This document shows positions 59,048 to 64,000 of a DNA stretch of 64,000 nucleotides, piece by piece (within the stretch, counting starts at the first letter, position 1; each line of letters begins with the position of its first letter). The DNA lies in NCBI GenBank assembly GCA_963693365.1, contig CAVNZM010000005.1, positions 6,324,001 through 6,388,000 of the forward strand, given 5' to 3'. The translations under genes were made by a program, and so were the position numbers. The notes beneath the pieces are model-generated. The model saw only the letters and a list, made by a program, of their open reading frames with translations. It was not told the origin of the DNA and did not search any database. Source of the stretch: Amoebidium appalachense (taxonomy: Eukaryota > Ichthyosporea).

Positions 59048-59340
59048 GGTTAGTTAGAATTCGGCACACAGTGCAACCTACAACTACATGACGATGCAGG
59101 ACACGTACAAAGTTAAAACGTTCATAAGTACACAACATCAGTAATCTTAGGCACACAGTATATGGGGGGCAAAAAATGCTATGTCGGCAGAACCCATCCT
59201 CGGGGAGGGGGGGAGGGGGGGGGGGAGGGGGGGGGAGGGGGGGAGGGAGGGGGAGGGGTTCAAGTCATCAATTGCATCTGAGTTTCGACCCTTTGGCCTG
59301 GTATACAAAAAACAAGGCGGGGCGGGAGGGAGGGAGGGAG

Positions 59341-59374
<34 letters not shown>

Positions 59375-59705
59375 TTTTGAATAGGCAGCTTCTAGCTAGG
59401 TAAAGAGAAAAAAAATAAGCAAAGTGAGGGCAGGTAAGAGTCTCGGAGTCGCTATGTACGCCTAGGGATGTGTGCCCATGCATTCTTCGAATGGTCAAGC
59501 AGGGGGGAGGGGAGGGGGGGCGGCGGGGGGGGAGGCTGGGCGGGCAGAGGGGGAGGGGGGCTTGGGGGGGGGGAAGGGTGTGTGTGTGTGTGTGTGTCTG
59601 ACAACTACAGGGGAAGCCTGTACAACCACCATCACGCCTGGCCGGGTAAAGGAAACCCCCCCCCCCCCCCCCCCCCTAAACACACAAACACACAAACATA
59701 TCGCG

Positions 59706-59736
<31 letters not shown>

Positions 59737-59759
59737 GACACACACAGACACACACAGAC
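58700..59759. repeat. Probable intron of the minus-strand gene: TG-rich, poly(G), poly(C)
   Basis: TG/CATG-biased sequence 58725-59015, poly(G) 59015-59045, G-rich 59203-59260 and 59330-59373, C21 59657-59677 and (CA)n to the putative donor at 59759. No coding segment accepted. Confidence 0.55.
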
Positions 59760-59914
59760 ACATCCCATAGCGCAGGCTCTTAGTGAAGTAGCAGTTGCCC
59801 TTGTCGAAGAATCCCTCACGCACGTTGGCCGCAAAGTGGCCCTTCTTTGCATCGGGGTTAAACCCGGGTAGGTTGAACACCTTCATCACCTCGGTGGACG
59901 CAACCCCGGCATAG
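59760..59914 (-). CDS. Internal exon of an unidentified minus-strand gene
   Basis: About 51 codons with clear protein-like composition: YAGVASTEVMKVFNLPGF, NPDAKKGHFAANVREGFF, DKGNCYFTKSLRYG. The putative acceptor (GTGTGAG at 59915-59921) is weak, and the upstream frame closes within 20 bases, so the 5' boundary is uncertain. The donor is embedded in a (TG)n array on this strand. No family recognised. Confidence 0.5.
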
Positions 59915-59929
59915 CTCACACGCCCGGAA

Positions 59930-60099
59930 TTTTATGCCACCCCGTTGTAGTATCTGTGTCGTGTGTGTGTGTGTGTGTGTGCGTGTGTGTGTTTTGGGGG
60001 TGATTTTTTTTGCATATATTAGTGACTAAAAAGACGTTCTTTGGATTGAAAAGTTGGGGGTGTGATAGTTGTGTTGTGGAGAACACATTTCTGTGCCTC

Positions 60100-60144
<45 letters not shown>

Positions 60145-61534
60145 CCCCGGCCGCCCCTCATCCTCTCTTTCAAATTTCCCTTGTGTGCGGTCTGTGCTCC
60201 TTGCGTAGAAGAAGGTGGGCACGGAAAGAAGACCCTCTTTCGCCCCTAAAATAAAGGAAAATAAGGGGGAAGAGGGGTGTGGGTGGGGGGAGGTGGGGTG
60301 GGGTGAGGGGAGGGGAGGGGGTAGAATGTGGTGCACGGGAGGAAGCACACATTCACAACGGGTATTGTAGTGAGGACTGATGCAAAAAATAACACAAGCA
60401 TCATGAAACAAATCATTATGATCCACTCGGGAGGAGGGATGGGTGGGGGCGGGGGGTGGGGTTGGGGGGGTTTGAATGCGCCATAAAGTGCGAAGTACAC
60501 ATGAACAACGGACAACACGATGCAGAGTACATACTGCACATCCAAGAGTATGCATAATAAGTAGAACCCATTCTCAGGGGGAACCCACGTCATCCACAGG
60601 ACCCGAGTTTAGACCCGTTCACCTCGTCAACGAAACCCAACCTAGATACTGTTTCAATTGAACATGGGTGGGTCACCCGTCTTGATCAGAGACGAGCAGG
60701 GTTACGTAATGCGAGCAGGCAACAGGCAAGGGCAGTGAGAAAGGCCGGGGGTTAAAGTTGCAGCAAGAAAAAAAAAAAAAAGAGGTGGAGGAGGAGGAGG
60801 GGGGGGGGGGGGGGGGGGGGGGGAGGGTGCGTATCAGACAAAGGAACGCATGGAAGCAAAGACGTCATCAAACACAAAACAGAAACCCACATGATACGAT
60901 TGCGAAGGCAAAAACCGTATGAGAAGAGAACACCACCACCAAGGTTCTGAAGGGCTGTGCGCGTGAGAGTCTGTGCATTGATGTGTGTATGTGGGGACAA
61001 GGGGAGAAGGGTGGGAATATGCGGGGCTAGAATGTGTTACAGAGTGTGTCCTACTAGCCATGTATATTCTCGAAGAACAACACTTTGCTGATGTTTCAAG
61101 AGAATAGAAAAGAAAAGAAAATTAAAGGGAAAAGACACACACACAAAGAGCATGCATCACACGTGTGTTCCAGGGGGAAGAGGGCGAGCGGGCGCCCCCG
61201 GGGGGGGGGGGGGGGGGGGGGGGGAGTGGAGGTAAGTTATGTATTAAGTGTGCACATTGACGACAGCTAACACCATGCAGATTGCACGGCACAACGTCCG
61301 AAAGAGAGAGAACAGAGAGACAGTGAGTATGTGGTGTGTGTTGTCACAAAGTTTTTGTTGGAGAGGGGAGGAAGAGGGGGGGGGGGGGGGGGGGGGGAGG
61401 ACTATCACTGAATCTGCTTCTTGATATGTGTTGTCATTGTGCTCTTCAAAGCGTTTGCCTCCGCCTGTGCCCCCACCGCCTCCCTCTGAGCCCTCCTCTC
61501 CTCCTCGTCTCTCTTCCTCTTCCTTCTCCTCTAC
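59930..61534. repeat. Probable intronic DNA of the minus-strand gene with repeat A copy 3
   Basis: (TG)n 59960-59992, C44 near 60100-60143, C/G-rich tracts, repeat family A copy 3 (60471-60767), A15, poly(G) 60799-60826, 61200-61224 and 61377-61400. Between 60840 and 61190 unique sequence has no convincing exon. Confidence 0.6.
60471..60767 (-). repeat. Dispersed repeat family A, copy 3
   Basis: Minus-orientation, full-length relative to copy 1. On the minus strand it ends CGCATTCAAACCCCCCCAAC and continues as C-rich DNA, matching the poly(C) 3' ends of the other two copies. Confidence 0.85.
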
Positions 61535-62270
61535 CTGTCTGTTCAGTTCCCAATGCATGACTTTGCACGCGCGGCGAAGGACGTTGGGGTCGCTGATTTC
61601 GGACCAATAGGAAGACGGTTTGCTGGTGAGGTCTAGGAGCTCGAGCTTCATGGCGGCGATTTCTCCCTGTTTGCGTTTGGATGCCTCCTGTTTGTTGTGG
61701 GGGAGGGGGGGGAGGGGGGGGGGGGGGAGGTTTGGACATCGGGTTAGAAGGATTTATGTGGTTTAAATGGGGATGTGGTTGGTTATTCAACTGTGTACAT
61801 AAGACGGGAAGAATAGTAATGCTGGCAAAGAAAGAGAAGCAGATTTGGGGTGCACGAGTGCGCGCGCATTAGGGGACGGACGGGTGGGGCGGGGGGGGCG
61901 GGCGGGGGGGGGAGGATTGAAGCTGAGAAAAGCAGGTTAAACAACAAAGAATAAGCTCGTAAGGGACGCATTCTTGAAGAACAGTGGAATGGGGCGAGAA
62001 GAGGTGTGGAGGAGGCCCGAGAAGTAAAAAACGAGGACGGGGAGGAAGGAAGTGGAAGGAGGGGGGTTGCTCAAGCAGAAATGCTTGTGTGTCTTTGTGG
62101 CCAGGCAAACTTTTCGATGGCCAACAGGCAGGTGGCCCCCCCGGGGCCGGGGGGGGGGGGGGGGGTCTTGAACGTCACGGAAATGAACATGTTCTATAAT
62201 TGATCAGACGATAGACACGTGTCAGTGTATTCTATATGCATGTCAATTTTCTCACCATCGTCCATCGTGA

Positions 62271-62336
<66 letters not shown>

Positions 62337-62773
62337 ACACTTCCCCTCCTTCAAATGCCCCCTATCACCTCGAGCCATCCTCCTTTTCTGGAAAGCATAT
62401 CAACCATCATCCAGACACTTTTCTTTATCAGAAACTTTCGAAGACGAGGGGAGGGGGGAGGGGGAGGGGAGGGGGGGGGAGGGGGGGAGGGGGGGGGGGG
62501 GGGGGGATATATGAAACAAGCACCCACCTCTGCCCGTTTTGCCTGTGCCTCTGCCTCCTGTCTGCGCTCCTCAGGTCCCTTGCCGTGCTTGTTCTTCTCG
62601 TGGGCACGGAGCGACGACTGTACGTGTGTACGTGTGTGTGTATGTGTGCATGGGTGGTTGCATGGTACAGAGCATGCATGGGTTCAAATCAATAATCACC
62701 CATTTACCGTGCTTGGCTATCCTCCCCACCACCTCCCTTTCGCCCCCCTTCCCCCTCTCTCCCCCCCTCCTCC

Positions 62774-62823
<50 letters not shown>

Positions 62824-63492
62824 ACACACACACAATGTCCCCCTACTCCCACAAAAGCCACTCTCAAACACCTTTCGAACGTCCCCCCCCCACACCGACC
62901 CATACACACACCCTGTCCCGCTGTACATCCGATGACCATGGGTCATTCAGCTTCACCGACCCTCCCCATCCCCCCCCCCCCCCCCCCCCCCGGCGCCCCA
63001 ACCTCCCCCCCCCCCCCCCCCCCCTTAACACACACACACACACACACAGACACACACACACACACGGACACACACACACCATCACCAACCCATCCATTTT
63101 CCAAATCCAAATTCCTCCTAACCGACCCCAATTCCATACACCCACAGCACTGAATCGTATGCTCTTCTCTTTCTCTTTTTACCGATAATGCCGTCACATA
63201 TTTTGCTCTGTTCCGGCTATGTTTCCTTCCCAGAACCAGTCGAACTATAAGCCTTATATCTCTGGAACTTCAACAACTGTTAAGCATGCTCCTGTCCCCC
63301 CCCCCCCTCCCCTTCCCCCCCCCCCCCCCCCCCCACTCACCCACACCTCCTCCCCTCCCCACGCCCCAAAACACACACACACAAACACATGCGTACCCCC
63401 CTGCCTTGCCCTACCCGCAACTCTCTCCCCCCCTCCCCTCCCGAACAACCTCCAATCTTTACCATTGTCCCAACACACACACGCGCGCGCAC

Positions 63493-63528
<36 letters not shown>

Positions 63529-63734
63529 CTTGCCCCTCCCCCCCCCCCCCCCCCCCCCCCCCTCACCACCCCCCCGGTCCCCCCCTTCCCCCCCCCCCCC
63601 CTCCCTGTCCACCCGCCTTTCCCTATCCACGTTCTTCCCGCTCACCAGTGTTGCATATTTCTTGCTGCATTCCCCACAAACATGGGGCTTGTCCTCATCC
63701 GTCAGCGTTCTGCGCTTGACACTCTGCTCGGCCA
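61535..63734 (-). CDS. C2H2 zinc-finger protein, three internal exons (both ends incomplete)
   Basis: Exons on the minus strand: 63734-63646, 62617-62528, 61687-61535; GT-AG, phase 0 at both internal joins (the first exon starts with two bases of a split codon). The join creates CGECSKKYATL plus SSLRAHEKNKH, a CX2CX12HX4H finger with the expected aromatic and Leu. It is followed by a strongly charged helix (PEERRQEAEAQAKRAE, EASKRKQGEIAAMKLELLD) and KPSSYWSEISDPNVLRRACK. Likely a nuclear or RNA/DNA-binding protein; subfamily not recognised. The last exon may instead continue past 61535 into an acidic VEEKEEEERR stretch. Whether the 59760 and 58625 exons belong to this gene is undetermined. 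Confidence 0.7.
61688..63645 (-). repeat. Introns of the zinc-finger gene: G-rich, poly(C), CA
   Basis: G-rich tracts 61698-61730 and 61890-61914, C50 62273-62322, G-rich 62449-62506, C60 at 62767-62823, poly(C) 62973-62992 and 63007-63024, CA repeats 63030-63078, pyrimidine DNA 63297-63605. Confidence 0.75.
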
Positions 63735-63958
63735 CTACACATGTTGAAGGGATAACTCAAACGGCAGGTTTAACGTTTGAAAGGTCGACAAAGCATTTGA
63801 GTATGGATGGGACGTGGGTGGACTTGGCAGCGGACTTGGGAAGTTCTGTGGGAAGGTGAAAGTTGATGTGAAGAGAGTGGGGAGGGAAGAGGGGGGCGGA
63901 AGGGGAAGGTGGGGCGGGGGTGGGGGGGGGAGGGAGGGGGGCATAGATGCAAGGGTAC

Positions 63959-64000
<42 letters not shown>
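63735..64000. other. Window end: G-rich DNA and (TG)n
   Basis: Unique sequence to 63880, G-rich to 63942 and (TG)n 63961-64000 running off the window; probably upstream intron of the zinc-finger gene. Confidence 0.5.

Overview
This is a eukaryotic nuclear contig. Coding sequence is split into short exons (57 to 579 bases) by spliceosomal introns of about 0.6 to 2.5 kb. There is one defective Ty1/copia LTR retrotransposon, one hAT-like nonautonomous DNA element, several other repeats and an extreme load of simple sequence: (CA/TG)n, (CT)n, (GCAC)n, (GATA)n and poly(C)/poly(G) runs of 30 to 100 bases. The gene families (RNF121, chymotrypsin-fold protease, RraA, C2H2 finger) do not fix the lineage. 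A free-living unicellular eukaryote fits, but that is inference only.

Layout. 1-6115 (+): 3' six-sevenths of an RNF121-type membrane RING E3 ligase, seven exons. 6116-12751: simple repeats, a degenerate minisatellite, a possible minus-strand terminal exon, a 100-bp TATA-bearing triplication, repeat family B copy 1 and a hAT-like element. 13161-17066: two intronless hypothetical genes. 18.5-21.2 kb: scattered coding-like segments of a possible plus-strand gene. 22939-23643 (-): intronless hypothetical gene with a TATA box. 24.6-26.2 kb: CA/GCAC arrays. 27381-35516 (+): secreted trypsin-like protease carrying three C-terminal hevein-like six-cysteine modules, six exons. 40158-42258 (+): two-exon seven-transmembrane protein. 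42.7-43.7 kb: two opposed hypothetical ORFs. 43957-46792: copia element lacking its integrase core and most of its reverse transcriptase. 48217-49894: segment bounded by 26-bp inverted repeats and holding a small ORF. 50380-50847: repeat family B copy 2. 52061-56522 (+): RraA-family aldolase-like gene, four exons, one GC-AG intron. 58.6-63.7 kb (-): exons of a C2H2 zinc-finger gene and two unassigned exons.

Most notable. (1) Introns consist almost entirely of simple repeats, and the splice sites are often continuous with them (donor inside GTGTGT, acceptor inside CACACAG). (2) A dispersed repeat family ends in poly(C) in all three copies; two copies lie in introns in the sense orientation of the host gene, and the third is probably also intronic and sense. 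(3) A protease plus three-hevein-module architecture is assembled one module per exon. No operon-like or pathway clustering is evident; the genes look like unrelated housekeeping, secreted and membrane functions.
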